A stretch of DNA of 64,000 nt, taken from NCBI RefSeq assembly GCF_030124375.1, contig NZ_JASKLS010000010.1, forward strand, positions 1-64,000. The letters run 5' to 3'. How positions within the stretch are numbered: the first letter of the stretch is position 1; each line of letters begins with the position of its first letter. This stretch comes from Sinorhizobium sp. 6-70 (GTDB lineage Bacteria > Pseudomonadota > Alphaproteobacteria > Rhizobiales > Rhizobiaceae). The position numbers were made by a program, and so were the translations under genes. Below the pieces are notes generated by a model. The model did no database searches, was not told where the DNA came from, and saw nothing but the letters and a program-made list of their open reading frames with translations. Positions 1 to 9,801 of the stretch are shown piece by piece.

Positions 1-100
1 TCTCTATAAGCCACCTCGTCTTGGGCGCCCATCGTCTAGCGGTCTAGGACGCCGCCCTTTCACGGCGGAAACACGGGTTCGAGTCCCGTTGGGCGTGCCA
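1..100 (+). repeat. 100-bp promoter-tRNA repeat, copy 1
   Basis: Positions 1-100, 250-349 and 1313-1412 are identical over 100 bp. Each block holds the CTATAA box, a 15-base leader beginning GCCACC, and a complete tRNA-Glu(TTC) including CCA. The -35 box of this copy lies before the window start. The flanks outside the blocks differ, apart from looser similarity upstream of copies 2 and 3 (CTTGCGGGAA) and downstream of the same two (TCAAATA). Homogenisation by gene conversion is the likely reason for identity, but that is inference. Confidence 0.9.
25..100 (+). tRNA. tRNA-Glu (anticodon TTC), copy 1
   Basis: A complete 76-base cloverleaf. The acceptor arms GCGCCCA and TGGGCGT pair with a G1:U72 wobble, the discriminator is G and CCA is encoded. 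The anticodon stem CCGCC/GGCGG closes the loop CTTTCAC, giving TTC, which reads GAA. The T arm is CGGGTTCGAGTCCCG. Its CTATAA box is at 4-9. Confidence 0.97.
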
Positions 101-229
101 TTCCTTCTTAGATATAGTTACGGCTACTTTGGCGTTGCGATCTCGCATCGCGTTTATGCTTGCCCGAAGAATACGGGAAACTTTCAAGAACTTTTCTGCA
201 AGAAAAAACGATTTGGCGGTAGTTGATCA

Positions 230-258
230 CTTGCGGGAACCAAAAGGCTTCTCTATAA
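230..258 (+). promoter_or_regulatory. Housekeeping promoter of tRNA-Glu copy 2
   Basis: CTTGCG at 230-235, a 17-base spacer and CTATAA at 253-258 closely match the Sinorhizobium housekeeping consensus CTTGAC-N17-CTATAT. The mature tRNA begins 15 bases after the -10 box, so the leader is very short. The same arrangement is seen upstream of the fourth Glu gene (1293-1321). Confidence 0.85.
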
Positions 259-273
259 GCCACCTCGTCTTGG

Positions 274-349
274 GCGCCCATCGTCTAGCGGTCTAGGACG
301 CCGCCCTTTCACGGCGGAAACACGGGTTCGAGTCCCGTTGGGCGTGCCA
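274..349 (+). tRNA. tRNA-Glu (anticodon TTC), copy 2
   Basis: Identical in sequence to the copy at 25-100, with loop CTTTCAC and encoded CCA. It has its own promoter at 230-258, so it is a separate transcription unit. A decayed recombinase C-terminus lies 68 bases downstream on the opposite strand, which suggests this 3' end once served as an integration site. Confidence 0.97.
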
Positions 350-417
350 CTCATTAAATAAGTCAAATACTTAGATAGACGTCCCCCAAGTCAGGTGGCG
401 AACGCTATTTGAAGACG

Positions 418-603
418 CTAAGCTTCGACTGCTTGGTCCGCCGCCTCGTTTCTTCGAGCGACATCATCGCCTCCGCCGCCGTTCCTCTCGTTCATCTTCT
501 TCGTATAAACGCGTGCCTGCCGCGGGCTGCCATGCGCCAGACTGCGCTGGATCTCGGTCTCGTTCGCGCCGCTCTCGGCGAGGTCGAGCAAAGGCCTTGG
601 CAT
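418..603 (-). pseudogene. Remnant of a tyrosine recombinase (phage-type integrase), C-terminus only
   Basis: A 61-residue reading frame whose first half resembles the C-terminal catalytic block of tyrosine recombinases: GANETEIQRSLAHGSPRQ followed by ARVYTKK. This matches the family pattern of Leu-(Gly/Ala)-His-x-Ser, then about eight residues, then the nucleophilic Tyr. Here the frame starts at an ATG behind a good GAGGAGG site, and a stop codon lies in frame just upstream. The Arg box, the first catalytic Arg and the DNA-binding domain are absent, so it cannot be an active recombinase. It lies directly after a tRNA-Glu gene, the usual place for an island integrase. Whether the small frame is still translated is unknown. 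Identification rests on a short motif and is moderately sure. Confidence 0.6.
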
Positions 604-1059
604 GGGTAATCCTCCTCAGTTGAGGTTGTCGATATCTCGCATGTCACGATTGGCGCGCCGCTCCAGCCTCGTTCTCAATATGTTCTCATCTTCCCGAGAG
701 TTAATGATTACGAATTTGTCACTATGTTTTCGCATGGGGTGACACTAGTAACCATCCGCGACGAGGCAGCTTTGAAACCGGAGGACGGTCCCCACCTCCT
801 CCGTTTCATGTTGGCAACACCCTCGTTGGTCGCCGCCGGGATTGGCCGCCAAAACTCTCCCGGCGGCGGTCCTCGCCACCACGAGGCGTCTCCCATTCCT
901 CAACGGGAAATGCAACAAAGTGCGAACAGAGGTTTTTTCCCATAAGGAAGTTTAGCAGAAACAAAGAGAGTGGCAGTCCCATCAAGAGTGCCATTCCTTC
1001 CGCTTCCTTCTTTTTGCATGTTGCCGGGTATTTTTTTGCGCAAAGTCGCTTGCGGCGGG
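604..1059. other. Intergenic stretch without a recognisable gene
   Basis: No reading frame here has both a ribosome binding site and a recognisable product; the open frames of about 60-70 codons look random. GTGCCATTCCTTC at 988-1000 repeats 95-107, which spans the end of the first tRNA-Glu and the bases after it. The stretch may be debris of an element that once lay between the tRNA genes. Confidence 0.5.
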
Positions 1060-1088
1060 CTTGGGAAATTCGAAGGCTTGAGCTATAT
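1060..1088 (+). promoter_or_regulatory. Promoter of tRNA-Glu(CTC)
   Basis: CTTGGG at 1060-1065, a 17-base spacer and CTATAT at 1083-1088 fit the Sinorhizobium housekeeping consensus. The tRNA begins 16 bases after the -10 box. The upstream sequence is unrelated to the promoters of the three TTC copies. Confidence 0.8.
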
Positions 1089-1104
1089 GTGCAATTCGTC
1101 CAGC

Positions 1105-1179
1105 GCGCCCATCGTCTAGCGGTCAGGACGCCGCCCTCTCACGGCGGTAACACGGGTTCGAGTCCCGTTGGGCGTACCA
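1105..1179 (+). tRNA. tRNA-Glu (anticodon CTC)
   Basis: A 75-base tRNA closely related to its neighbours. The anticodon loop is CTCTCAC, giving CTC, which reads GAG. The D loop is one base shorter (GGTCAGG instead of GGTCTAGG) and the discriminator is A rather than G. CCA is encoded. It lies between the second and third copies of the TTC isoacceptor and has its own promoter. Confidence 0.97.
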
Positions 1180-1292
1180 TCCCATCTTGTTGCTGTTAAT
1201 GACACGTGGCAGCGAACGAGCGTTCGCCGCTGATCGTGCCGAACCTCTCCACAAGTTTCCCGCAAAAAATCGAATTTAATGGCTCTCGCTCA

Positions 1293-1321
1293 CTTGCGGG
1301 AATCCGAACGGCTCTCTATAA
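1293..1321 (+). promoter_or_regulatory. Promoter of the fourth tRNA-Glu
   Basis: CTTGCG at 1293-1298, a 17-base spacer and CTATAA at 1316-1321, the same architecture as 230-258. The spacer sequence has diverged from that copy while both boxes are unchanged. Confidence 0.85.
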
Positions 1322-1336
1322 GCCACCTCGTCTTGG

Positions 1337-1412
1337 GCGCCCATCGTCTAGCGGTCTAGGACGCCGCCCTTTCACGGCGGAAACACGGGTTCGAGTCCCG
1401 TTGGGCGTGCCA
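1337..1412 (+). tRNA. tRNA-Glu (anticodon TTC), copy 3
   Basis: Identical to the genes at 25-100 and 274-349: 76 bases, loop CTTTCAC and encoded CCA. The sequence just downstream (TCAAATAGTTAGA) resembles that after the copy at 274-349 (TCAAATACTTAGATAGA). These two are therefore probably the direct duplicates, with later material between them. Confidence 0.97.
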
Positions 1413-1600
1413 TAATCAAATCAAATAGTTAGACGGGGTTGATGCAAGCCGACCGAAGATTCCGGTCAAGGTAGCCAGACACCTTGGGCCTTTCGTGTTT
1501 CGGCGCTTGCGCGCCAATGTTTGAGCGATTCCTGATGTATTAGAAGCCCTGGCCCCGGGGCTGCTAGCCCGAGCGCGGCTGGACAAAAAGGGGGCTATCC

Positions 1601-1873
1601 ATGAAGTATCCTGCGTCGAGATTGATTGCGGCCTGTGTGCTTTCTAGTGCGGCGCTCGTTTCGTGCACCGCCATGACGGGAAGTATCGAGCCTACGCCTG
1701 GAACCCATCAGATAGCGGGCCATCCCTATCGCACGACGAATGATTGTGTCCGGAAAGCCTCGGTCGGGAAGTTTGACCTGAAATGCGACGTTCCGCTGCT
1801 CGGTTATCGCAATTTCTCCGACCCAACGATCGTGCCGCAGATCGGCGCACCCGAGGGCTTCAATTTTCGATAG
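1601..1873 (+). CDS. Small putative lipoprotein, 90 residues
   Basis: I do not recognise a named family. The start is well supported by AAAAAGGGGGC eight bases before the ATG. The N-terminus is a lipoprotein signal: positive residues at 2-7, a hydrophobic run at 8-20, and the lipobox LVSC placing the lipidated cysteine at residue 22. The mature part is about 69 residues, with two further cysteines and a Gly/Pro-rich end, and no membrane segment. It probably sits in the periplasm attached to a membrane. It is transcribed alone, converging on recJ. A short envelope protein of unknown function is the safe description. Confidence 0.75.
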   Translation: MKYPASRLIAACVLSSAALVSCTAMTGSIEPTPGTHQIAGHPYRTTNDCVRKASVGKFDLKCDVPLLGYRNFSDPTIVPQIGAPEGFNFR

Positions 1874-1996
1874 GTGCGGTTCGCACTCCGAGGCAACTGA
1901 CGGATGGTGGTCGTCGGGACGAACCTGGGATCGGCAAAGAGCAGGGTGTGACTCAGCAGGCCGCACTCCCTATCAGACTCCACGCTCTCGAATTCG

Positions 1997-3799
1997 TCAG
2001 GGCGCTTTTGCGGCGTCCGTCACACGCAGCTGGACACGGCGGGTCCCCTGCCAAAGGTCTGCGGAAACCGATCCCGCGACATGGATGGTGGAGCCGCGGC
2101 CGCGGAGCAGGAAGTCGCCGAGAGGTGTTTCCGCGGCGCGAAAGGCGATACCATCGATCCGGCTGCCGTCCTGGCCCTCGAGTGTTACCTTGACGTGATT
2201 GGAGCCGACCTGTCGGCAGTCGCGCAGCCGGTGTTGCGGGAAGGCGAAGGTTGGCTGCGGATGTCCGGAACCGTAGGGGCCGGCCTGCTCCAGGACATCC
2301 ACCAGTTCGATCGTCGCGCCGGACGCGCCAAGCGCGCCATCGATCTTCAGGGTTTCCGTGGACACAAGATCGCGCACCACCGCTTGCGCGCGCTCTTCGA
2401 AGACTTGACGAAGCCTGCCTAGATTCGCGCGTTCGACCGTCAAGCCGGCTGCCATGGCGTGGCCACCGCCCTTGACGAGAAGACCAGTTTCGACCGCCGC
2501 CCTCACCAGCCTGCCCATGTCGAAGCCATTGATCGAACGCCCCGATCCCGTTCCTCGTCCACTCGGATCAAAAGCAATCGCGAAGGCCGGCCGGCGGAAC
2601 TTTTCCTTGATGCGGGCTGCAATGAGCCCGACGATCCCCGGGTGCCAGTTTTCCCGGGCCGTAACGATCACCGAGGCCGCTTCGCCGGTCCCGTATTCCG
2701 CCAACACCTCCGCCTCCGCCTCGGCGAGCATCGCCGCCTCCATGGCCTGACGCTCGCGGTTAAGCTCATCGAGCCGGCTGGCGATCACTTCTGCGGCGGC
2801 CGCATCGTCGAGCGTCAACAGCCGGCTGCCCAGCGCCGCATCACCGATTCGTCCGCCCGCATTGATACGCGGGCCGATCAGGAAGCCAAGGTGATAGGGC
2901 GTCACGGGGCCGCCGATTGCAGCCTTGCGGAGGAGCGCCGTGAGCCCCGGATTGCCCATATGACGCGCTGCGATCAGGCCCTTGACCACATAGGCGCGAT
3001 TGAGCCCCTTGAGCGGCACCACGTCGCATACTGTCGCCAATGCGACAAGATCAAGCTGCGCCAACAGATCGAACGACGCGGCACGCGCCTCGCCTTGGCC
3101 GCGCAGCACCCGCAAGGTGTTGACGAGTGCAAGATAGACGACGCCAGCAGCACAAAGATGTCCCTGGCCCGACAAGTCGTCCTCGCGGTTCGGATTGACG
3201 AGCGCATGGCATAGCGGAAGGGAAGAGCCCATCTGATGGTGGTCGATGACGACGACATCGATGCCGCGCTGGGCGGCAACCGCGAGGGACTCATGACTGG
3301 TCGAGCCGCAGTCGACAGTAACGATAAGATTGGCGCCGTTGTCCACCAGCTGCTCGATCGCCTGCGGATTCGGGCCATAACCTTCGAAGATGCGGTCCGG
3401 AATGTAGATGTCGGCCTCGATGCCGAAATGGCGCAGAAAGCGGACCATCAGCGCACAAGAGGCGGCGCCGTCGACGTCATAGTCCCCGAATATCACAACC
3501 TTCTCGCGGCGGCGTATCGCCAGTGCCAGCCGCTCGGCCGCCTTGCGGCAATCGGTCAAGGTGTCCGGATCCGGCATCAGCGCGCGCAGTGTCGGATCGA
3601 GAAAGGCGGCCGCATCGTCGAGCGCTACGCCGCGGCCGGCGAGCACGCGGGCGATCATCTCGGAATAGCCGTGGACCTGGCTGATCGCCAAGGCCCGGTT
3701 CTGCCCGGCTTGATCCAGACGCGAGACCCAGCGCTGCCCGCTGACCGAGCGCTCGACGCCGAGAAATGCCCGTTGGATCGGATCCGCCAATACGTCCAT
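1997..3799 (-). CDS. recJ: Single-stranded-DNA-specific exonuclease RecJ
   Basis: RecJ degrades single-stranded DNA 5' to 3' in recombination, mismatch repair and rescue of stalled forks. The 600-residue product shows the DHH phosphoesterase motifs in order: FGDYDVDG near 104-111, TVDCGS near 161-166 and IDHH near 185-188. The DHHA1 glycine-histidine motif GGGHAMAAG follows in the second half. Length fits the family (577 in E. coli, slightly longer in rhizobia). The frame stays open further upstream, but only TTG-type starts exist there. The ATG at 3799 begins a sequence (ADPIQRAFLGVERS) that looks like the usual N-terminus. The neighbour hom follows on the same strand upstream, 132 bases away. 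Identification is secure; the start is likely. Confidence 0.95.
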   Translation of the reverse strand: MDVLADPIQRAFLGVERSVSGQRWVSRLDQAGQNRALAISQVHGYSEMIARVLAGRGVALDDAAAFLDPTLRALMPDPDTLTDCRKAAERLALAIRRREKVVIFGDYDVDGAASCALMVRFLRHFGIEADIYIPDRIFEGYGPNPQAIEQLVDNGANLIVTVDCGSTSHESLAVAAQRGIDVVVIDHHQMGSSLPLCHALVNPNREDDLSGQGHLCAAGVVYLALVNTLRVLRGQGEARAASFDLLAQLDLVALATVCDVVPLKGLNRAYVVKGLIAARHMGNPGLTALLRKAAIGGPVTPYHLGFLIGPRINAGGRIGDAALGSRLLTLDDAAAAEVIASRLDELNRERQAMEAAMLAEAEAEVLAEYGTGEAASVIVTARENWHPGIVGLIAARIKEKFRRPAFAIAFDPSGRGTGSGRSINGFDMGRLVRAAVETGLLVKGGGHAMAAGLTVERANLGRLRQVFEERAQAVVRDLVSTETLKIDGALGASGATIELVDVLEQAGPYGSGHPQPTFAFPQHRLRDCRQVGSNHVKVTLEGQDGSRIDGIAFRAAETPLGDFLLRGRGSTIHVAGSVSADLWQGTRRVQLRVTDAAKAP

Positions 3800-3931
3800 G
3801 CTAATTGCCCGCCTGCAGTCCCCTGTTCTTAGCGGACATTTCGGGCTGGAAGAACCCGAATGAACAAGGCTCCGGCGGGCCGGAGGCCTGTCGGAGCCGT
3901 TTCTCAACAGTTTTAATGTGTCAAACGGCGA

Positions 3932-5254
<1,323 letters not shown>

Positions 5255-5332
5255 AGCAAGTTCCTAACATGTAGAGGCCCCGCCAGATGTGGCGGGGCTA
5301 TTCTGGTTTGGATATCGGTGTTTTCCGATTTC

Positions 5333-6550
5333 CTACCGGTGTGCGTTAAGCGATATGACGTTGTGCATCGTCTCATCGGCCGCGGACAGGAAACGCTTGA
5401 TGTTGCGTGCTGCCTGCCGGATCCGGTGCTCGTTCTCCACGAGCGCCAGACGGACATAGTCGTCGCCCTGCTCGCCGAAGCCGATACCGGGCGCGACGGC
5501 GACATCCGCCTTTTCGACGAGAAGCTTCGAGAACTCGAGCGAACCGAGATGTCGGAACTTCTCGGGGATTTTTGCCCAGGCAAACATGGTCGCCGGCGGC
5601 GGCGGCACTTCGAAGCCCGCCTTGCCGAAGCTCTCGACCATCACGTCGCGCCGGCGCTTGTAGATGTTGCGCACCTCGGCAATGTCGCTGCCGTCACCGT
5701 TGAGCGCCTGCGTCGCGGCCACCTGGATCGGCGTGAACGCGCCGTAGTCAAGATAGGACTTCACCCGCGTCAGCGCTGCGATCAACCGCTCGTTGCCGAC
5801 GGCGAAGCCCATGCGCCAGCCAGGCATGGAGAACGTCTTCGACATCGACGTGAACTCGACCGTCACGTCGATCGCACCAGGCACTTCCAGCACGGAGGGT
5901 GGCGGCACGTCATCGAAGTAGATTTCCGAATAGGCGAGATCCGAGAGCACGATGATGTCGTGCTTCTTCGCAAACGCGATGACTTCCTTGTAGAAGTCGA
6001 GCGTGGCCACTTGTGCCGTTGGGTTCGAGGGGTAGTTGAGGATGAGCGCCAGAGGCTTCGGGATCGAATGCCGCACGGCCCGCTCCAGCGGTCCGAAGAA
6101 GCTGTCATCGGGCTCGACCGAAATGGAGCGGATGACGCCGCCTGCCATTAGGAAGCCGAAGGCGTGGATGGGATAAGTCGGATTCGGGCACAGGATGACG
6201 TCACCGGGAGCGGTGATCGCCTGCGCCATATTGGCGAAACCTTCCTTGGAACCGAGCGTCGCGACGACCTGGGTCTCGGGATTGAGTTTGACGCCGAAGC
6301 GGCGGGCATAATAGGCGGCCTGGGCCCGACGCAGCCCGGGAATGCCCTTCGATGACGAATAACGATGTGTGCGCGGATCCTGGACGACCTCGCAAAGCTT
6401 GTCGACGATCGACTGCGGGGTCGGAAGATCCGGATTGCCCATGCCGAGGTCGATGATGTCAGCACCGGCCGCTCGCGCGCTTGCTTTCAAACGGTTGACC
6501 TGTTCGAAAACATAGGGCGGCAAACGCCGGACTTTGTGAAACTCTTCCAT
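5333..6550 (-). CDS. alaC: Fold-type I aminotransferase, AlaC-type
   Basis: A PLP-dependent class I/II aminotransferase of 405 residues. The PLP lysine is K238 in SMSKTFSMPGWRMGF, a strong match to the AlaC (glutamate-pyruvate) and LL-diaminopimelate aminotransferase group. NYPSNPT (172-178) and the aspartate in VLSDLAY (201-207) are the other cofactor contacts. I chose the ATG at 6550 because MEEFHKVRRLPPYVF is the usual N-terminus and GAGG lies upstream; a longer frame would need a weaker start. It probably makes alanine from pyruvate or feeds aspartate-family amino acids, in line with hom just downstream. The exact substrate cannot be fixed from sequence, so the symbol is tentative. Confidence 0.85.
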   Translation of the reverse strand: MEEFHKVRRLPPYVFEQVNRLKASARAAGADIIDLGMGNPDLPTPQSIVDKLCEVVQDPRTHRYSSSKGIPGLRRAQAAYYARRFGVKLNPETQVVATLGSKEGFANMAQAITAPGDVILCPNPTYPIHAFGFLMAGGVIRSISVEPDDSFFGPLERAVRHSIPKPLALILNYPSNPTAQVATLDFYKEVIAFAKKHDIIVLSDLAYSEIYFDDVPPPSVLEVPGAIDVTVEFTSMSKTFSMPGWRMGFAVGNERLIAALTRVKSYLDYGAFTPIQVAATQALNGDGSDIAEVRNIYKRRRDVMVESFGKAGFEVPPPPATMFAWAKIPEKFRHLGSLEFSKLLVEKADVAVAPGIGFGEQGDDYVRLALVENEHRIRQAARNIKRFLSAADETMHNVISLNAHR

Positions 6551-6675
6551 CTCCAAACCTCGTTTGGCGCAAGCCTCCACGAGCCGTTCGGCTTTCGCGG
6601 AAGCAAACGCGGTGGTGAACGGCCGTCATCGCGGCCATTCAACGCTTTGCGTCCAAATCGCTTGAAAGGCAAGCG

Positions 6676-6981
6676 CTAATTCGCGATCTGTTTCAGCGTG
6701 TCGGCGCCGTGCTGCTCGGCCAGCGACTGCAATTCCTTCAAGCGCCGCTGGTATTCGGCCTCAGAGATCGAGCCGGATTGATGAGCAGCGGCAAGCGCCG
6801 TCAACCGGGTTTGCATAGAGACCGCCTCTTCATCGGTCAGTTGGGCGTTCGCGGCCGGCTTTTGCCCATAAACGGATGGATAGGTAGCCAGTTTGGCTGT
6901 CGAACTGCATCCGGCAAGGGCACCCGCGAGGAGCAATCCCAAAACCCAAGAACCCGAGCCCTGTTTTCCGACGACAAGCAT
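6676..6981 (-). CDS. SHOCT-domain lipoprotein
   Basis: A 101-residue protein with a lipoprotein signal. A hydrophobic run ends in GALAGC, placing the lipidated cysteine near residue 25. The C-terminal half (AHQSGSISEAEYQRRLKEL) matches the SHOCT short helical domain, which is usually found at protein termini and probably mediates oligomerisation. The ATG at 6981 is preferred because it gives a normal signal peptide length; an upstream GTG at 7047 would add 22 atypical residues. It lies 125 bases downstream of nothing on its own strand and runs toward the aminotransferase gene. Specific function unknown. Confidence 0.7.
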   Translation of the reverse strand: MLVVGKQGSGSWVLGLLLAGALAGCSSTAKLATYPSVYGQKPAANAQLTDEEAVSMQTRLTALAAAHQSGSISEAEYQRRLKELQSLAEQHGADTLKQIAN

Positions 6982-7193
6982 GCTGGCGATAACCCCTGTT
7001 TTTTCGCGCGACGATGGACCAGTGCACCGCACGCCCGAAAAAGACACGCCGATGACACTTTAACCGCTTGAATTCAAAGCGATTTACTCGCTTCCTGTGA
7101 TTCCATTGGAAAGCTGAACGCTCTAGCCCTTGTAATCATTTTCGGGCAGAATGTAAAAATGCAAAAGAGATAAGATGCTGTGGAGGACGCCGG

Positions 7194-9041
7194 GTGACAG
7201 CAGACAGGAAGGCCGAGGACGGCGGTGGTAAGAGCGGTTTTGCCGGCTTTGATCCGAAATCGGTCGAGCCCTACATCGTCAAGGATCCAGAAAGCCTGGC
7301 CGTCAACCTGGCCCGCGCAGCAGAACAACTCGGCAAGGCAGCCTCCGCATGGCTTGCCCCGCGCGAAGCCGGCGAGAAGACAGACGGCTTTGCCGAGCCG
7401 GTTTCCGACATGGTCAAGACGCTCTCCAGGATCTCGGAATATTGGCTTTCCGATCCGCGTCGGACACTGGAAGCCCAGACGCACCTCATGGGCAGTTTCT
7501 TCGATATCTGGTCACGTTCGCTCCAGCGCATGGCCGGCGATATCGCCACGGACCCGACGAGCATCGAGCGCACCGACAAGCGCTTCGCGGACGAGGATTG
7601 GGTGAAAAACCCTTTCTTCGACTTCATTCGCCAGGCCTATTTCGCGACCTCGGACTGGGCGGAGAGAATGGTCAATGATGCCGAGGGGCTCGACGACCAC
7701 ACCAAACACAAAGCGGCATTCTACGTGCGCCAGATATCGAGCGCCCTCTCGCCGACTAATTTCGTAACCACCAACCCGCAGCTCTATCGCGAAACCGTAG
7801 CGTCAAGTGGCGCCAACCTCGTCAAGGGCATGCAGATGTTTGCAGAAGACATCGCTGCCGGGCGCGGTGATCTCAAGCTGCGGCAGACCGATACGAGCAA
7901 GTTCGCCATCGGCGAAAACATCGCGATCACGCCGGGCAAGGTGATCGCCCAGAGCGACGTCTGCCAGGTCATCCAATATGAAGCGAGCACCGAGACGGTG
8001 CTCAAGCGGCCGCTGCTGATCTGCCCGCCGTGGATCAACAAGTTCTACGTGCTCGATCTCAACCCGCAGAAATCCTTTATCAAATGGGCGGTCGACCAAG
8101 GCCATACCGTGTTCGTCATCTCCTGGGTCAATCCCGATGAACGCCATGCCTCGAAGGACTGGGAGGCTTACGCGCGCGAAGGTATCGGCTTTGCCCTGGA
8201 CATCATTGAGCAGGCGACCGGAGAACGCGACGTCAATGCCATCGGCTACTGTGTCGGGGGCACATTGCTTGCTGCCACGCTGGCGCTCCACGCCGCCGAA
8301 GGCGATGACCGTATTCGCTCGGCGACGCTGTTCACGACGCAAGTGGACTTCACCTATGCTGGTGATCTCAAGGTCTTCGTCGACGATGACCAGATCAGCC
8401 AGATCGAGCGCAAGATGAGTGCGACCGGCTATCTCGAAGGCTCGAAGATGGCCACCGCCTTCAACATGCTCAGGGCGTCCGAGTTGATCTGGCCGTATTT
8501 CGTCAACAACTATCTGAAGGGCCAGGAACCCCTCCCCTTCGACCTGCTTTACTGGAATTCCGATTCAACGCGGATGCCGGCAGCCAACCACTCTTTCTAC
8601 CTTCGTAACTGCTACCTGGAGAACAAGCTCTCCAGAGGCGAGATGATGTTGGCCGGCCGGAAGATCTCGCTCGCTGACGTCAAAATCCCGATCTACAACC
8701 TGGCAACCAAGGAAGATCACATCGCGCCTGCCAAATCGGTATTCCTCGGCAGCAGTTCCTTCGGCGGCAAGGTCACATTTGTCCTGTCGGGTTCGGGCCA
8801 TATCGCCGGCGTCGTCAACCCGCCGGACAAAGGCAAATATCAATACTGGACCGGTGGTCCGGCAAAGGGCGACGTCGACGACTGGCTGGGCAAGGCAAAG
8901 GAAACACCGGGCTCCTGGTGGCCGCACTGGCATGGCTGGGTTGAAAAGCTGGACAAGAAACGCGTCCCGGCCCGAAAACCCGGCGGCCCGCTCAACTCGC
9001 TCGAGGAAGCACCGGGTTCCTACGTACGCGCCCGGGCCTGA
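7194..9041 (+). CDS. phaC: Class I poly(3-hydroxyalkanoate) synthase
   Basis: Polymerises (R)-3-hydroxybutyryl-CoA into polyhydroxybutyrate at the granule surface, the carbon store of free-living rhizobia (also called phbC). The 615-residue protein has an N-terminal domain of about 250 residues and an alpha/beta-hydrolase core. The nucleophile is C353 in the lipase-like box GYCVGG. The other triad members are visible as Asp in ATKEDHIAP and His in SGSGHIAG. The GTG start is backed by TGGAGGAC eight bases upstream. No phaR, phaA or phaB is adjacent. sfsA follows after 11 bases, map and radC next, so these four are probably one transcript. Confidence 0.97.
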   Translation: MTADRKAEDGGGKSGFAGFDPKSVEPYIVKDPESLAVNLARAAEQLGKAASAWLAPREAGEKTDGFAEPVSDMVKTLSRISEYWLSDPRRTLEAQTHLMGSFFDIWSRSLQRMAGDIATDPTSIERTDKRFADEDWVKNPFFDFIRQAYFATSDWAERMVNDAEGLDDHTKHKAAFYVRQISSALSPTNFVTTNPQLYRETVASSGANLVKGMQMFAEDIAAGRGDLKLRQTDTSKFAIGENIAITPGKVIAQSDVCQVIQYEASTETVLKRPLLICPPWINKFYVLDLNPQKSFIKWAVDQGHTVFVISWVNPDERHASKDWEAYAREGIGFALDIIEQATGERDVNAIGYCVGGTLLAATLALHAAEGDDRIRSATLFTTQVDFTYAGDLKVFVDDDQISQIERKMSATGYLEGSKMATAFNMLRASELIWPYFVNNYLKGQEPLPFDLLYWNSDSTRMPAANHSFYLRNCYLENKLSRGEMMLAGRKISLADVKIPIYNLATKEDHIAPAKSVFLGSSSFGGKVTFVLSGSGHIAGVVNPPDKGKYQYWTGGPAKGDVDDWLGKAKETPGSWWPHWHGWVEKLDKKRVPARKPGGPLNSLEEAPGSYVRARA

Positions 9042-9052
9042 TTGGATTATCC

Positions 9053-9772
9053 GTGAATTTCTCCCGTCCGCTCGTTCCAGCCACGCTTGTGCAGCGTTAC
9101 AAGCGCTTTTTATTCGACGCGGTTCTCGCCGATGGAACGAGGATTACCGGCTCGTGCCCGAACACCGGCTCGATGCGCGGATTGACCACCCCGGGTTCGC
9201 CGATCTGGCTTTCGGAGCACGACAGCCCGACACGGAAATACCGCCATATGCTGGAGATCGTCGAAGCGGACGGAATACTCGTCGGCATCAACACCGGACT
9301 GCCGAACAGGCTTGCCGAGGAAGCGATCGCCGCCGGACTCGTCGGCGACCTTCACACCTATGCGACACTCCGGCGCGAGCAGAAGTACGGCCGCAACTCC
9401 AGGATCGACATTCTTCTCAGCGACCCGACAAAGGGACTTGCCTATGTAGAGGTGAAGAACGTCCACTTCAGCCGCGAGCGGGGCCTCGCCGAATTCCCCG
9501 ATAGTCCGACTGAGCGAGGCGCCAAACATCTCGAAGAACTCGGCGACATGGTCGAAGCCGGGCACCGGGCAATCATGCTCTACCTTGTCCAAAGACACGA
9601 TTGCGATGTCTTCCGGATATGCCGCGAGCTCGATCCGGTCTATGCTCGTGCATTCGCACGCGCTTCCACACGCGGTGTCGAGACCTATGCCTTCAAATGC
9701 GCGATATCGCCCTCGCAAATAGCACCGACGGCGGCGATGCTAGTGGACGAACCCGCCCTCGCTGATTTATGA
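9053..9772 (+). CDS. sfsA: SfsA family DNA-binding/nuclease-like protein
   Basis: The SfsA family was first linked to sugar fermentation in E. coli and carries an OB-like N-terminal part and a nuclease-like fold. The 239-residue product shows the family signature CPNTGSM near residues 34-40, the arginine-rich N-terminus (LVQRYKRFL) and the acidic-lysine pattern VEVKN in the C-terminal domain. Length matches the family (about 235). GTG at 9053 is the start, 11 bases after phaC. The biological role is still uncertain in any organism, so no pathway is inferred. Confidence 0.93.
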   Translation: MNFSRPLVPATLVQRYKRFLFDAVLADGTRITGSCPNTGSMRGLTTPGSPIWLSEHDSPTRKYRHMLEIVEADGILVGINTGLPNRLAEEAIAAGLVGDLHTYATLRREQKYGRNSRIDILLSDPTKGLAYVEVKNVHFSRERGLAEFPDSPTERGAKHLEELGDMVEAGHRAIMLYLVQRHDCDVFRICRELDPVYARAFARASTRGVETYAFKCAISPSQIAPTAAMLVDEPALADL

Positions 9773-9801
9773 CATGCGCTTGAAACAATGAAAGTTCTGT
9801 A

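Noticed and set aside
724..945. A 73-codon frame between tRNA genes
   Set aside because: No ribosome binding site and no family match that I can recognise; too short to separate from chance.
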